Shown: one piece after another, positions 46,671 to 56,079 of the stretch
How the letters are laid out: the number at the start of each line of letters is the position of its first letter
Position numbering within the stretch: position 1 is the first letter of the stretch
DNA from: Mariniblastus sp.
GTDB lineage: Bacteria; Planctomycetota; Planctomycetia; Pirellulales; Pirellulaceae
Reading direction: 5' to 3'
DNA: 64,000 nucleotides
NCBI GenBank assembly: GCA_029251085.1
Contig: JAQXDZ010000020.1
Span: 1 to 64,000, forward strand
Translations under genes and position numbers: made by a program
Notes under the pieces: generated by a model
The model's database searches: none
Told to the model about the DNA's origin: nothing
The model's input: the letters and a program-made list of their open reading frames with translations, nothing else

Positions 46671-48563
46671 ATGCCGCTTTCAAGATTTGTTTTGAGTAAG
46701 AATCTATTACTGGTTTTTGCTATTTCCTGGGTTTCGGCGACTTCTTGCTTTGCCATCGAAGATCTGAATGTCGACGACCTTCAGTCCCAAATCATGACCG
46801 CTGTCGAAAAGGTTGTGCCAGCGTCGGTCGCCATCAACGATGGTGGAATGGTTTTTAGCGGTGTGATTGTCAGCTCTGACGGAATTGTGCTATCTGCTGG
46901 CCACGCGGTGAAACCAAATCGCCGATACAAAGTTTTGTTAGCCGATGGGCGTGAGCTTCGGGCAAAAGGGCTCGGCGCAAACGAGCGAGTCGACATGGCG
47001 ATGTTGAAGATTGAGAATCCATCACGTTTGCCCGTTGCCGAACTCGGAGATTCTAATTCGCTACTTATCAATCAACCCTGCATCAGCATTAGCTTTCCAG
47101 GGACTTACGTCAAAGATCGGGGTTCAGTAATTCGGTTTGGTTACGTCACTCGGCCAGTGACGCCGAACCAGGGGATGATTGAAACAACGGCTGTGATGGA
47201 ACCGGGAGATTCGGGAGGTCCGCTAGTTGATATTAATGGGCGAGTCATCGGAATTCACAGTAACATTCGCAAAGACACCAAGCAAAATTACGACGTTCCC
47301 ATTAACTCTTTTAAACAATATTGGGAACAGCTAAAAACTCCTAAGTTTTTCGAGATCAATGGCTGGCCCAGTCTGCCCAAGCTTGGCTTCCGCGGAGAAA
47401 GTGAATCGAATGGTGTCAAAGTCGTTAAGATTGTTGATGGTGGTTTAGCGCAAGCTTCTGGATTGAAGGTCAACGATGTTGTTCAGGCGATTTCAGGCAG
47501 AAAAGTAAACTCATCAAATTCGATTTATTATAAAATGGTTTCATTGCGAAACTCAGGTGAAAGCAAAGTCGAGTTTTCCGTTCTTCGCAACCAGAAACGC
47601 AAGTTAATTAAGTTGAACCTCACCAAAGAGGAGGTTCTGGAAAAGCCAAAAACTTTTCCCGAATTACGTGACTTTTCTAAGGTTTTTAAGTCGCTCGAAG
47701 CGAAGTTGGATAACGCACAGGTCGTGATTAAGAGTCGACTAGATGAGCAGTCTCAGACTGTCTGGGGCACGCGAATCTTCCGAAAAGGCCGAGGCAATTT
47801 AATCAGTAAAAGTACGCTTGTTGGAACGGAACCGAGAGTGCAACTAAGCAACGGCAGTAGCCTTGCCGCCGAAGTGGTCGCTCGAGATCCCAAGAACGAT
47901 TTAGTTTTGTTGCAGGTTGATTTCCGAGATGTGGGTGGAATTGACTTGAGTCGAATTAAGGGTGATTTGGCAGAACAACCCGGTCGTTTGTTATTGATGC
48001 CCGATGCAAAGGGTGACGGCAGTATTAGCACCTGGGGTTCTAATTTCTTTGCTGTTCCGCGAACCCGAGCAAGTGGTGGTTATTTAGGAGTTGTTATTGG
48101 CAGCCGAGACAACAAAGTTGTTTTTGAAGAGGTTCAAGACGGCGCTGCGAAAAAGGCAGGTCTCCAGGCTGGGGACGTCGTTCTGAAACTTGATGACAAA
48201 TCGGTTCGCCAGCGAAACGATGTATTTCGCTTTCTCTCGAATCAAGATGTTAACAATCGAATTGATGTGACCGTTCGCCGGGATGGCGAGGAAATAACCA
48301 AAGAAGTGATACTTGGAAAGCGGCCCGCTAAGGAATCACGGCACATTGCTGATGATTTTGATGGTGGCAAAAGCGTCCGTCGCGACGGGTTCAGCCGCGT
48401 CGTGTCACACGATGCCGATCTACGACCCGAGCAATGTGGAGGCCCTGTGTTCGATATCGATGGTAACTTTTTGGGCGTGAACATTTCGCGATTCAGTCGT
48501 ACGCGGTCTTACATCATCCCGCGAACTCTGATCAAGGAATTTATTGATCAGAATGCTAGTTAG
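46671..48563 (+). CDS. Secreted tandem trypsin-like/PDZ protein
   Basis: A 630-residue HtrA-like protein. ATG 46671 gives a signal peptide (NLLLVFAISWVSATSCFA). The first trypsin-like domain (about 35-225) has a complete triad: His78 in SAGHAV, Asp108 in VDMAML, Ser181 in GDSGGPL. A PDZ domain follows (GVKVVKIVDGGLAQASGLKVNDVVQAI). The second unit resembles the first but is degenerate: where SAGH would be it has NLISKSTLVG, a second PDZ-like segment (YLGVVIGSRDN, KKAGLQAGDVVLKL) lies inside it, and the GDSGG motif is PEQCGGP with Cys589. It probably acts in periplasmic protein quality control, with the second unit as a regulatory or binding domain. Confidence 0.85.
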   Translation: MPLSRFVLSKNLLLVFAISWVSATSCFAIEDLNVDDLQSQIMTAVEKVVPASVAINDGGMVFSGVIVSSDGIVLSAGHAVKPNRRYKVLLADGRELRAKGLGANERVDMAMLKIENPSRLPVAELGDSNSLLINQPCISISFPGTYVKDRGSVIRFGYVTRPVTPNQGMIETTAVMEPGDSGGPLVDINGRVIGIHSNIRKDTKQNYDVPINSFKQYWEQLKTPKFFEINGWPSLPKLGFRGESESNGVKVVKIVDGGLAQASGLKVNDVVQAISGRKVNSSNSIYYKMVSLRNSGESKVEFSVLRNQKRKLIKLNLTKEEVLEKPKTFPELRDFSKVFKSLEAKLDNAQVVIKSRLDEQSQTVWGTRIFRKGRGNLISKSTLVGTEPRVQLSNGSSLAAEVVARDPKNDLVLLQVDFRDVGGIDLSRIKGDLAEQPGRLLLMPDAKGDGSISTWGSNFFAVPRTRASGGYLGVVIGSRDNKVVFEEVQDGAAKKAGLQAGDVVLKLDDKSVRQRNDVFRFLSNQDVNNRIDVTVRRDGEEITKEVILGKRPAKESRHIADDFDGGKSVRRDGFSRVVSHDADLRPEQCGGPVFDIDGNFLGVNISRFSRTRSYIIPRTLIKEFIDQNAS

Positions 48564-49095
48564 CTCGGTCTATTTTGAAGAACGCGGCACTCAAGGCACG
48601 ATTCATTTCTCTCACATATTCGAGTGGGGTTTCCCCATCTTCCGGACCTGTTAATTGAACTTCGAATACCGCGGGTCGAATTTCAGTCTGGGAGAAATCG
48701 AACTCCTCGGATGACAGAACCGCGTCAATTTCTTCTTCCGTCGGTTCGTCGAGGTCGTCTGTGTCGAGTAACAGAAACTTGAAAACCTGCATCAATTCGG
48801 TCTCAGTTTCATGATCCGTACCACTGAGAATTAAAGAGGCAAAGATCACTTCGTCGTGGAAGTAATAGAGTACGTAGGCTCCATTTCGGTCCGAACCAAT
48901 TCGATACTCCAATGCCTCGTCGTCACCCGGTAGGCGGTCCTCTAAAGGCAGTTCGAGATCGCCCGACAGATGGGTGAATTTATTAGAAAAATAATCTACG
49001 TGCGGGCCTTCCAGGCTTGCCCGCTCGACTGATTTCGTGCTAAGTGTTTCGCCCGCTTCTGAAAACTCGGTAACTTCAAATGTGTTATTGTTCAT
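48556..49095 (-). CDS. Hypothetical acidic protein
   Basis: A 179-residue acidic protein starting at ATG 49095 (MNNNTFEVTEFSEAGETLS); the in-frame stretch further upstream looks non-coding and overlaps the NIPSNAP gene. It is strand rich (RNGAYVLYYFHDEVIFASLILSG) with an Asp/Glu-rich segment (DTDDLDEPTEEEID) and the tail VREMNRALSAAFFKIDRAN. No signal peptide or membrane helix. Its stop overlaps the 3' end of the protease gene by eight bases in a convergent arrangement. I do not recognise the family. Confidence 0.6.
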   Translation of the reverse strand: MNNNTFEVTEFSEAGETLSTKSVERASLEGPHVDYFSNKFTHLSGDLELPLEDRLPGDDEALEYRIGSDRNGAYVLYYFHDEVIFASLILSGTDHETETELMQVFKFLLLDTDDLDEPTEEEIDAVLSSEEFDFSQTEIRPAVFEVQLTGPEDGETPLEYVREMNRALSAAFFKIDRAN

Positions 49096-49192
49096 GTTAA
49101 GACTTGATGCGCTACACTGGTTTGAAGATTGCAAATTGGAAAAATTTAAAGACGAGGTCGTTGCGGTAAGCCAGTTGAGCTTGCAACTGACC

Positions 49193-50017
49193 TTACAATT
49201 GGGAGTATGCGGTTGGCTTGAGCATCCATTTTTTGATCGCTGAGACGGTGCCTTTGTATTCTTCAATTTCCTTAATCCGAATCCATTCTGGGTGGGCAAG
49301 GAAATCCTTCCAGTGTTGTCCATGCGATTCTTCATCGGTTCCCGAAAGCATGTAAACCAAGTTGGGGACATCGGGGCCAATGAGTGTTTCGCCAAAGAAA
49401 ATTGGTGCAAGTTTGACATCCCGCATGATATCGATCTCCCCTTCATTAAACATTTTTACCTTTCGCCGGGCGTGGTCTTCTGTGTGGCTTTCGTAGAGTC
49501 GAAGTTCGAACAGGCGGTCTTTTTTGTCGGCGGAGTATGCGGGAATCTCCAGAGCAGGAATCCCTTTAAAGGCTTTCATGAATCGACTTTCGATTCGTTC
49601 GTACACCGCAGATTTCTTGTTTCTTGTGAAATAGTCAGCCGCTTTGGCTTGGTAATCTGAATCTTCAGCGAGAGCTTGGTTCATGTTGGTGAACTGGTCG
49701 ATGGAAGAAAATGGGATGAGCATGAAAAGCGAGTGATCGTTCTCGTCACCGAGGTTGCTGAAGACTCCGACTCGGTCAACTCCCATCCGATTGAGTGCTG
49801 GTACGAGCGCGTTTTTGAGATAGTTTTCGGCAATTTGCTGTTTTTCATAATCGAAAATTTTATAAATTCGAAGTTCGTAGTACTCTTGGTTTGCTGGCTT
49901 CTCGCCCTCATTGGCAAATGCTTTAGCTTGTGACTCGCTGGGGCTGCCCAAGTGGAACGCGGTCATCAGAGCGAAAATAAATAGGTAATTAAGGAACTTC
50001 ATAGCTTGGTTTACCAT
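49193..50017 (-). CDS. Secreted NIPSNAP-family protein
   Basis: A 274-residue protein with a signal peptide (LNYLFIFALMTAFHLGSPSESQA). ATG 50017 and ATG 50002 are both possible; neither has a clear ribosome site. Two dimeric alpha/beta-barrel-like NIPSNAP repeats follow: the first begins YYELRIYKIF with ALNRMGVDRVGVFS, the second begins RLFELRLYESH with KVKMFNEGEIDIM and LVYMLSG, ending DFLAHPEWIRIKE. Secreted NIPSNAP proteins are frequent in planctomycetes, and their substrate is unknown. It lies upstream of the acidic hypothetical gene on the same strand. Confidence 0.88.
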   Translation of the reverse strand: MVNQAMKFLNYLFIFALMTAFHLGSPSESQAKAFANEGEKPANQEYYELRIYKIFDYEKQQIAENYLKNALVPALNRMGVDRVGVFSNLGDENDHSLFMLIPFSSIDQFTNMNQALAEDSDYQAKAADYFTRNKKSAVYERIESRFMKAFKGIPALEIPAYSADKKDRLFELRLYESHTEDHARRKVKMFNEGEIDIMRDVKLAPIFFGETLIGPDVPNLVYMLSGTDEESHGQHWKDFLAHPEWIRIKEIEEYKGTVSAIKKWMLKPTAYSQL

Positions 50018-50134
50018 GGTTTAAATCGTTTTAACTAACTGCGATTACATCGCAGTCGATACAAGTTGAGTAAAGTTTGTTCATTGCCATTTTACGGTGC
50101 GACAATGGTTGGGCGTGGTTTTCCGTAGTCGATA

Positions 50135-51856
50135 CTATTTGCCATCGGTGCTGAGTAGTTTTTGGATGGTCGGCTCCATCGCCTCTGCCCAGATTTGATA
50201 ACCTTCACTGTTGGGATGAAGCAAGTCCGGCATGATTGATTTTGAAAGTGTTCCGTCTTCTTGAAGGAACTTGTCACCGATGCTGAGAAAGAAGACTTCG
50301 GAATCATCATCTGCATAATTTTTAATGAGCTCATTGACCTCCGAATTAATTTTTCGGAATTCGTTTTCTTTGTCGGCTCCCCGCGGAAAGATATCTAGAA
50401 GTAGAATTTTGGTTGAGGGGAGTCGCAGTTTTACTTCGTCAATGATTCTTTTGATTCCCAGTGCTGTGTGTCGCGGGTTTTCTTTGCGGTGCCCCGTATT
50501 GTTGGTGCCGATCATGATGACTGCGAGTTTCGGGGAGATGTCGTCGATCGCTCCATTTTGAAAACGCCAAATGACATGTTCCGTGCGATCTCCACTGAAT
50601 CCAAGATTGAGGGCATTTCGATCGGCGTAATATTTGTTCCACGTTTCGAGTCCTTTATCTTCCCAGGCGTGGGTGATTGAGTCACCAATCATTAGCAAGT
50701 CCACATTTTCCATGGCTTTTCGTTGAGCTAATTTAGCCTCGTGTCTAGGCATCCACCATTTAACGGCCCACGCTGCGGTTTGCTGGCCTGGCATGATTGA
50801 CATTTTTGGTGTGACGCCCGGGTAATCGCGCCACAGCCAGCGCAGTGCGTCTGGGAAAATTGAACCGGCGTGTTTGCCGTTATGGCCTCCCTCTCCGAAG
50901 TCAAATTTAACGTCGTAGTTTTTGAATTTAAGTGCGGCAAACATCTGTTGGTTAGCCAGTGGCCAGTTGCCGAACTCATTGTCCAGATCGTTGCTGCCGT
51001 CTTGCAGATAAATGCGTAATGGTTGCGGGTTAGTATCCTCGCTGGTGGTGGATTCTTCCGTGGTGTCAGCGTCTTCTGCAGATTCAGTGGTTGAATCTTC
51101 CGCAGATTCAGTGGTTACCGGAGCCGAAATGACCATTTTGGTATCGGTTGCCCGGATGAGTCCCGGATAGCGATCGCCACCGCGAATATTGGTGAAGCTT
51201 CCAATGTGGCTGAGAACTTTACTGAACTGGTCAGGCCGTTCCCACGCCACCGTAAACGCGCAAATGCCTCCACTGCTTGCACCAGAGATACCACGCCCCA
51301 AGGGGTCTTTTGTGATGTTGTAATTTTTTTCAACCTCGGGAAGGATTTCTTCGAGGACGAACTTCGAGTAGGTATCGCCGAGCGAGTCGTATTCGACACT
51401 TCGATTTTCAGGCTTTGGGTTCCAGCCTCGTTTTTCCGGTAACTCGTCTTTTAGGTGACCGGGGTCAATAAATACGCCAATCATGACGGGTAGTTCTTGG
51501 CGATGAATCAGGTTGTCAAAAATAATCGGGGCCCGGTACTCGCCATTTTCGTTCATGTAGGCATGGCCGTCTTGAAACACCATTAACGCCGCGGATTTGC
51601 TCGCATCGTATTGTGCCGGGACGTATACATAATATCGTCGCTTGGTTCCCGGGTAGATTTTACTGTCGAGCCATTGGTATTCCGTAACGGTTCCCTGGGG
51701 CGTTCCCGCGACACGTTGAGAATCTTTCCCCAGAAAGTACCGGCGTTCTTTGGTTTGGGATTCCGCCGTTGTGGCCGATGCCAACGCGAAAGAAACGGCC
51801 AACACGGCTACCAAGGCAGTTTTGATGTTTAATTCAATTAAAGCAGGGTATTTCAT
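50135..51856 (-). CDS. Secreted esterase fused to an SGNH hydrolase
   Basis: A 573-residue two-enzyme protein; ATG 51856 gives a signal peptide (NIKTALVAVLAVSFALASATTA). The N-terminal alpha/beta hydrolase (about 40-345) resembles enterochelin esterase/esterase D: VYVPAQYD, MVFQDGHAY, nucleophile motif GASSG (Ser194), and a likely His325 in GGHNGKHAG. Inside this domain is an acidic Thr/Ser/Glu insertion (about 248-276). The C-terminal SGNH hydrolase (about 380-573) has GDSITHAWE (Ser393), the block II Gly in LNLGFSGD, GTNNTG and the DxxH pair Asp544/His547 in DLLHPN. Such a fusion may remove two kinds of ester from a polysaccharide such as an acetylated plant or algal glycan; this is inferred. 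Confidence 0.88.
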   Translation of the reverse strand: MKYPALIELNIKTALVAVLAVSFALASATTAESQTKERRYFLGKDSQRVAGTPQGTVTEYQWLDSKIYPGTKRRYYVYVPAQYDASKSAALMVFQDGHAYMNENGEYRAPIIFDNLIHRQELPVMIGVFIDPGHLKDELPEKRGWNPKPENRSVEYDSLGDTYSKFVLEEILPEVEKNYNITKDPLGRGISGASSGGICAFTVAWERPDQFSKVLSHIGSFTNIRGGDRYPGLIRATDTKMVISAPVTTESAEDSTTESAEDADTTEESTTSEDTNPQPLRIYLQDGSNDLDNEFGNWPLANQQMFAALKFKNYDVKFDFGEGGHNGKHAGSIFPDALRWLWRDYPGVTPKMSIMPGQQTAAWAVKWWMPRHEAKLAQRKAMENVDLLMIGDSITHAWEDKGLETWNKYYADRNALNLGFSGDRTEHVIWRFQNGAIDDISPKLAVIMIGTNNTGHRKENPRHTALGIKRIIDEVKLRLPSTKILLLDIFPRGADKENEFRKINSEVNELIKNYADDDSEVFFLSIGDKFLQEDGTLSKSIMPDLLHPNSEGYQIWAEAMEPTIQKLLSTDGK

Positions 51857-52245
51857 GGAGTTTTTGATATTTGAGCCGGTCGATTGAGTTTTGGGCAATC
51901 GATTGAAATTAGAAAACGAGTGTTTGGTGTGTCATTTATCGCCTTGGCCATTGGTGGAGGCAGTTGGGGAGAGGGCGTGAACCAGGCTGCGTCATTCGAT
52001 CTCCTCAGGCTATTAGATAGCGTAACGTTCTTGGACGCGATTTTCCAGTCAATTTCGAGTTGAGCTGGATCAATCTGAGGTCTGGAGATCGGCCAGCGGG
52101 CAGGATATGCGACGTTGTGCGAAAGCGATCGAACGGGTTAGACTGGAGCAAATCTAATCAACAGAAGCGATTTAAATTCCGATGGGATTAACATGATCTC
52201 GCTCGAATAACGCTGGCGGCGCGGAATATAAATGGCAGGACGGTA
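51857..52245. other. Intergenic region without a supported gene
   Basis: A divergent intergenic gap of 389 bases between the esterase and exporter genes. No open frame with family support, RNA gene or strong inverted repeat was seen. AGGA lies shortly before the exporter start. Confidence 0.6.
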
Positions 52246-53070
52246 ATGATTGAAACAATTCTCGGCTATTTTGTGGGGATGCTGGTCGGCATCGTCATGG
52301 GAATGTTTGGTGGTGGCGGCTCGCTGCTGCTGCCGGCAATGCTTTACCTGCTGCATTTTGATCTCAAATTTGCCACAGCCTATACAACGATTCTTGTTGG
52401 CGTCACTGCCTTGGTGGGGGTAGTGCCGCGGGTCAGGCAAAAAGTCATCGATTTCCCGACCGTTATTGCGTTGGGAATTCCCGTGGCGACTGGAAATCTA
52501 ATTGTGCGGCTGTGGTTGTTCGACGTCGTTCCGGACCAGTTGTTTACGATCGGCACGTTGGTGGTGTCCAAAAAGATCTTCGTTTTGTCCATTTTTGCCA
52601 GTCTTATTTTTCTCTCATCCGCAACATTGCTTGGGTTCATTGGCAAGCCAGTCAAACAAAAAACGGATCTGAAAGCCAAAAAGTCATTTGCTTATTACAC
52701 CTCATTGGCTGCCGGCGGGTTGCTGATTGGTGTGGTTCCCGGGTTCACAGGCGCTGGTGGTGGTGTGTTGATCGTCCCACTGTTGGTGATATTTTTCGGG
52801 CTACCAATGCGGACAGTCGTGGGCACCAGTTTATCCATCGTGGCTTTTAAATCATTCGTCGGGTTTTTCGGTGGCGATTTAATTCGGATAGGCAATGAAA
52901 TGGATTATCAATTTTTGATTCAATTTTCAATTTTGATGATTGCGGGAGTCGTGATTGGTTCGTGGTGGTCCCAGAGGTTTGACGGCGAGAGGCTGAAACG
53001 CATTTTTGCATGGTTTCTGCTTGCTCTTGCCGCTTTCATTATCATTTACGAATGCTTCTTTAAGATTTGA
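52246..53070 (+). CDS. TauE/SafE-family anion exporter/permease
   Basis: A 274-residue integral membrane protein with about eight helices. The first repeat starts YFVGMLVGIVMGMFGGGGSLLLPAML, the second LAAGGLLIGVVPGFTGAGGGVLIVPLLV; these paired Gly-rich motifs (MFGGGGS and FTGAGGG) define the TauE/SafE family. FAxAYTTILVGVTAL and GTSLSIVAFKSFVGFFGG are the conserved post-motif helices. Members move sulfite, sulfoacetate or other small organic anions; the substrate is not visible here. It is followed by the hydroxyproline cluster after 157 bases and may not belong to it. Confidence 0.92.
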   Translation: MIETILGYFVGMLVGIVMGMFGGGGSLLLPAMLYLLHFDLKFATAYTTILVGVTALVGVVPRVRQKVIDFPTVIALGIPVATGNLIVRLWLFDVVPDQLFTIGTLVVSKKIFVLSIFASLIFLSSATLLGFIGKPVKQKTDLKAKKSFAYYTSLAAGGLLIGVVPGFTGAGGGVLIVPLLVIFFGLPMRTVVGTSLSIVAFKSFVGFFGGDLIRIGNEMDYQFLIQFSILMIAGVVIGSWWSQRFDGERLKRIFAWFLLALAAFIIIYECFFKI

Positions 53071-53227
53071 ATTGAGAGTTGATTCTGGAGAAGAGGTTGC
53101 AGGCAAACAGGGCTAGGCTGCGTTCTTCGGTGTTTAATTTTTGTCCGCGGCTCTATCCTTTGTGACTTGGTTTTCCTGAGATACAATCTGAACTGGCTTT
53201 TTCTTCAACTACTTCTGGCGTTTTTCG

Positions 53228-54175
53228 ATGGACACACAAATTTTCAGCGGCTGTATTCCTGCATTGATGACACCCTGCGGGGTTGATCGTCAGCCTGATT
53301 TTGATGCTTTGGTTAGCAAGGGGCAGCAAATGATGACTGCCGGCATGCAAGGTGTTGTTTACTGCGGTTCGATGGGCGATTGGCCTTTGTTGACGGATGA
53401 CCAGCGAAAAACCGGCGTAGCGAGACTTTGCGAAGCAGGGGTTCCTGTCGTGGTTGGGACAGGCGCCATGAACACTCGTTCTGCCGTAGACCACACTGCC
53501 CACGCGGCATCGGTCGGCGCGAGTGGGTTGATGGTTATTCCGAGAGTGCTCTCGCGGGGAACGTCGCCGACTGCCCAGCGAAATCATTTTGCGGCAATTC
53601 TCGCAGCAGCGCCTGAGGTTCCCGCCGTAATCTACAATAGTCCCTACTATGGTTTTGAGACCAAAGCAGATTTGTTTTTCGATTTGCGTCGGGAGTTTAG
53701 CAACCTCGTTGGTTTTAAGGAATTTGGCGGAGGCCCGTCTTTAAGTTATGCCGCCGAACACATTACAGGCGCCGACGAAGCGTTGAAGTTGATGGTTGGT
53801 GTCGATACTCAGGTTTTTCACGGCTATGTGAATTGTGGTGCCGTTGGCGCGATCACGGGAATTGGAAACGCTATCCCGGAAGTTGTTTTGCACTTTGTTT
53901 TGCTTTGCGAACATGCGGCCGCAGGTAGCGTGGAGGCAAGACGTTTGGCTCAAGAGCTCAATGATGCCCTGTTCGTGCTGTCGACCTACGACGAAGGTCC
54001 AGATTTAGTCCTGTTCTATAAATACCTGTTGGTACTTAATGGTGAATTGGAATACGAACATCACTTCAACGAATCCGATTATCTAAGTCCGAGTCAGAAG
54101 AATTTTATCGAATCCCAGTATCGGTTATTCAAGAGCTGGTGGGGGAATTGGCCGGGCCGGACATTCCAAGGCTAA
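53228..54175 (+). CDS. DHDPS-family 1-pyrroline-4-hydroxy-2-carboxylate deaminase (probable)
   Basis: A 315-residue TIM-barrel protein of the dihydrodipicolinate synthase family. The Schiff-base lysine is Lys164 (VGFKEFGGG) and the general Tyr is Tyr136 (VIYNSPYYG), 28 residues apart as in DHDPS. The substrate loop GTTGE is changed to GSMGD (47-51). Neighbouring ALDH, epimerase and FAD oxidase genes make the hydroxyproline pathway, in which this family member deaminates 1-pyrroline-4-hydroxy-2-carboxylate to 2-oxoglutarate semialdehyde. The assignment is from context and family; true DapA is less likely. Confidence 0.85.
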   Translation: MDTQIFSGCIPALMTPCGVDRQPDFDALVSKGQQMMTAGMQGVVYCGSMGDWPLLTDDQRKTGVARLCEAGVPVVVGTGAMNTRSAVDHTAHAASVGASGLMVIPRVLSRGTSPTAQRNHFAAILAAAPEVPAVIYNSPYYGFETKADLFFDLRREFSNLVGFKEFGGGPSLSYAAEHITGADEALKLMVGVDTQVFHGYVNCGAVGAITGIGNAIPEVVLHFVLLCEHAAAGSVEARRLAQELNDALFVLSTYDEGPDLVLFYKYLLVLNGELEYEHHFNESDYLSPSQKNFIESQYRLFKSWWGNWPGRTFQG

Positions 54176-54269
54176 ATTCAGAACAAGAATTGTCTGGTTT
54201 GCTTGGCTGTCCGCCCGAGCGATTCAGTTCCACCTGATTTTTAAAATCGTGGCGTTGCTGGAACAACGG

Positions 54270-55859
54270 TTATTCTGCCGGTGCGACCACTACATCGTCT
54301 TGAGACCATTGACCGTCAATCAACCGCCAAGCCTGATTGGGATTAGTATCCTGAAGGATGGCGGGAAGACGGTGAGCCCGAACGTGATCAAAGCACTGCA
54401 ACATTGCAAAACGCGTAATTGATCCTGGCATTCCGACGGCAGTAAATCCGGGGTGCCCGGTCGCTGGGAACGGACCGCCGTGATTCATTGCTGCTGAGAC
54501 TGCGACCCCTGTAGGCATCTGGTCGTTCAAAAGTCGTCCGACTCGCTGGCGAAGTTCAGGAGCGATTTGGTCGTAATGCCCATCGTCGGTGGAGTCGTTG
54601 GCAGAGTAGATGCAGCCTGTCAAATTTCCTTCGAGTGCTTCGATGATTGCTTTGGTCTGTTCGATCGAATCGCTGACAACAATCAGTGTGGAACCACCGA
54701 ACGCTTCGGTTTGGAGTTGCTCAGCGTGAGAGAGGAATTGCTGTCCTTCGACTTTCAATACCGTGTTGCTGAAAGAGTAACCTTCGCCTCCTCCAGTTGT
54801 TCCTCCGCAGACTAGCGTTGCCCCAGCGGACGTGAGGGTATCGATCGCCGACTGTAGGCCATCCTGTCCAGAAAGGGAAAACAGAGTGCCGACGGGTTGC
54901 TCGCTGAATTGGGTGGCAACTGTTTCGATAAACTGTTTTCCATCGTCGTCATTTTGGACAATGATAAGTCCGGGGTTGGTGCAAAATTGCCCTGATCCCA
55001 TTAAACAGCTTCCTGTTAATTCGCTGGCGATTTCATTTCCCCGTTCCTTGAGCGCGCCGGGTAAAATGACGATCGGATTGACGGACGATAGCTCAAGGTA
55101 GATCGGCTTGCCAACCGAATCGGCTGCTTGCTTTAAGACCAAGCCGGCATTTCGGCTGCCGGTGTATCCAATTGCAGCAAGCCGCGGATCTCGTGCTAGT
55201 TTTTCACCGTCTGCATGCGAGGTGCGGTAGATCAACTGGACTGTGCCGGCGGGCATTCCCGTTTCTTCAGCGGCGAGTTGTGCTTCTTCGGCGAGCAGGC
55301 GGGTCGTGCCGGGATGCATCGAGTTGGCTTTTCCAATGACCGGATTGCCCGCCGCAATTGCTGCGGCGAAATCTCCGCCGGAAATGCTGCCAAACGCGAG
55401 TGGAAAATTATTAGGGCCAAAGACGGCAACTGGACCGAGGGGGCCGAAGCAGGATCGGATGTTGTTTGCGGAATCAATGATCGGCATTTGCCAGGCTGAC
55501 GAACGGGTTGCCGCGGCGGCGGCGCGTAATTGGCCAGTCGTTCGGGCAAGTTCTCCAACCAATCGCGTTTCAGCAGGGAGTGCTGTCTCCTGAGCAGCGG
55601 TGGTTCGGATTTCTTCGGATCGCGCGTCGATCCGAGTGGCATAAGCCTCGAGGAAGGCGGCGATTTTTTCGCCGGGCATATCTCGAAGCTGGTTATAGGC
55701 GGACCCGGCGGCATCGAGGGCGGCTTCACATTCAGCCCAACTGCTGACTGGGTAGTCTTCTGGAATTAAGGTTGCGGCCCGAGGATCGCTTGCTTGAAAT
55801 GTCTGTGTGGCATCGGAATCTCGCCATTGTCCGGCAATTAAAACTTGGTGTGTCGCCAT
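54270..55859 (-). CDS. 2-oxoglutarate semialdehyde (2,5-dioxovalerate) dehydrogenase
   Basis: A 529-residue aldehyde dehydrogenase oxidising 2-oxoglutarate semialdehyde to 2-oxoglutarate with NAD(P). ATG 55859 (MATHQVLIAGQWRDS) fits the family start; the frame stays open further upstream across the divergent gene start but without conserved sequence. The catalytic cysteine is in SGQFCTNPG, the general base glutamate in LELSSVNP, and the cofactor site in FGPNNFPLAFG. IGKANSMHPGT and GGPFPATGHP are typical of the KGSADH subgroup. It is divergent from the epimerase, sharing a 220-base intergenic region. Confidence 0.9.
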   Translation of the reverse strand: MATHQVLIAGQWRDSDATQTFQASDPRAATLIPEDYPVSSWAECEAALDAAGSAYNQLRDMPGEKIAAFLEAYATRIDARSEEIRTTAAQETALPAETRLVGELARTTGQLRAAAAATRSSAWQMPIIDSANNIRSCFGPLGPVAVFGPNNFPLAFGSISGGDFAAAIAAGNPVIGKANSMHPGTTRLLAEEAQLAAEETGMPAGTVQLIYRTSHADGEKLARDPRLAAIGYTGSRNAGLVLKQAADSVGKPIYLELSSVNPIVILPGALKERGNEIASELTGSCLMGSGQFCTNPGLIIVQNDDDGKQFIETVATQFSEQPVGTLFSLSGQDGLQSAIDTLTSAGATLVCGGTTGGGEGYSFSNTVLKVEGQQFLSHAEQLQTEAFGGSTLIVVSDSIEQTKAIIEALEGNLTGCIYSANDSTDDGHYDQIAPELRQRVGRLLNDQMPTGVAVSAAMNHGGPFPATGHPGFTAVGMPGSITRFAMLQCFDHVRAHRLPAILQDTNPNQAWRLIDGQWSQDDVVVAPAE

Positions 55860-56079
55860 GATATATCTCAAGTTGGTAAAAATTATAGAACGTTTTAGGA
55901 AATGAGGACTGCGGAGCCGGAGTGGGCGGTTTAGTTTTAAAGACCACTTCTCAAGTAATTGGGAATCCAACCAATGAGGATCTCCCCGCAGCGGATGTTC
56001 ACGAATAGAATAAAATAACATTCTCCGTCGGCTACTGAAACCGTCACTGCCGTCCCAAGCCCAGAATCTGCTGGTTCCT
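55860..56079. promoter_or_regulatory. Shared divergent regulatory region of the hydroxyproline genes
   Basis: The 220-base gap separates the dehydrogenase start from the epimerase start, so it must hold promoters for both directions. ATTGG and CCAAT arms eight bases apart lie at 55958-55975, a candidate operator half-site pair. No regulator gene is next to the cluster, so a distant or global regulator is likely. Promoter boxes could not be assigned. Confidence 0.35.

Noticed and set aside
49096-49446. Upstream extension of the acidic hypothetical gene
   Set aside because: Translation has no protein-like pattern and lies over the NIPSNAP gene; ATG 49095 begins the ordered part.
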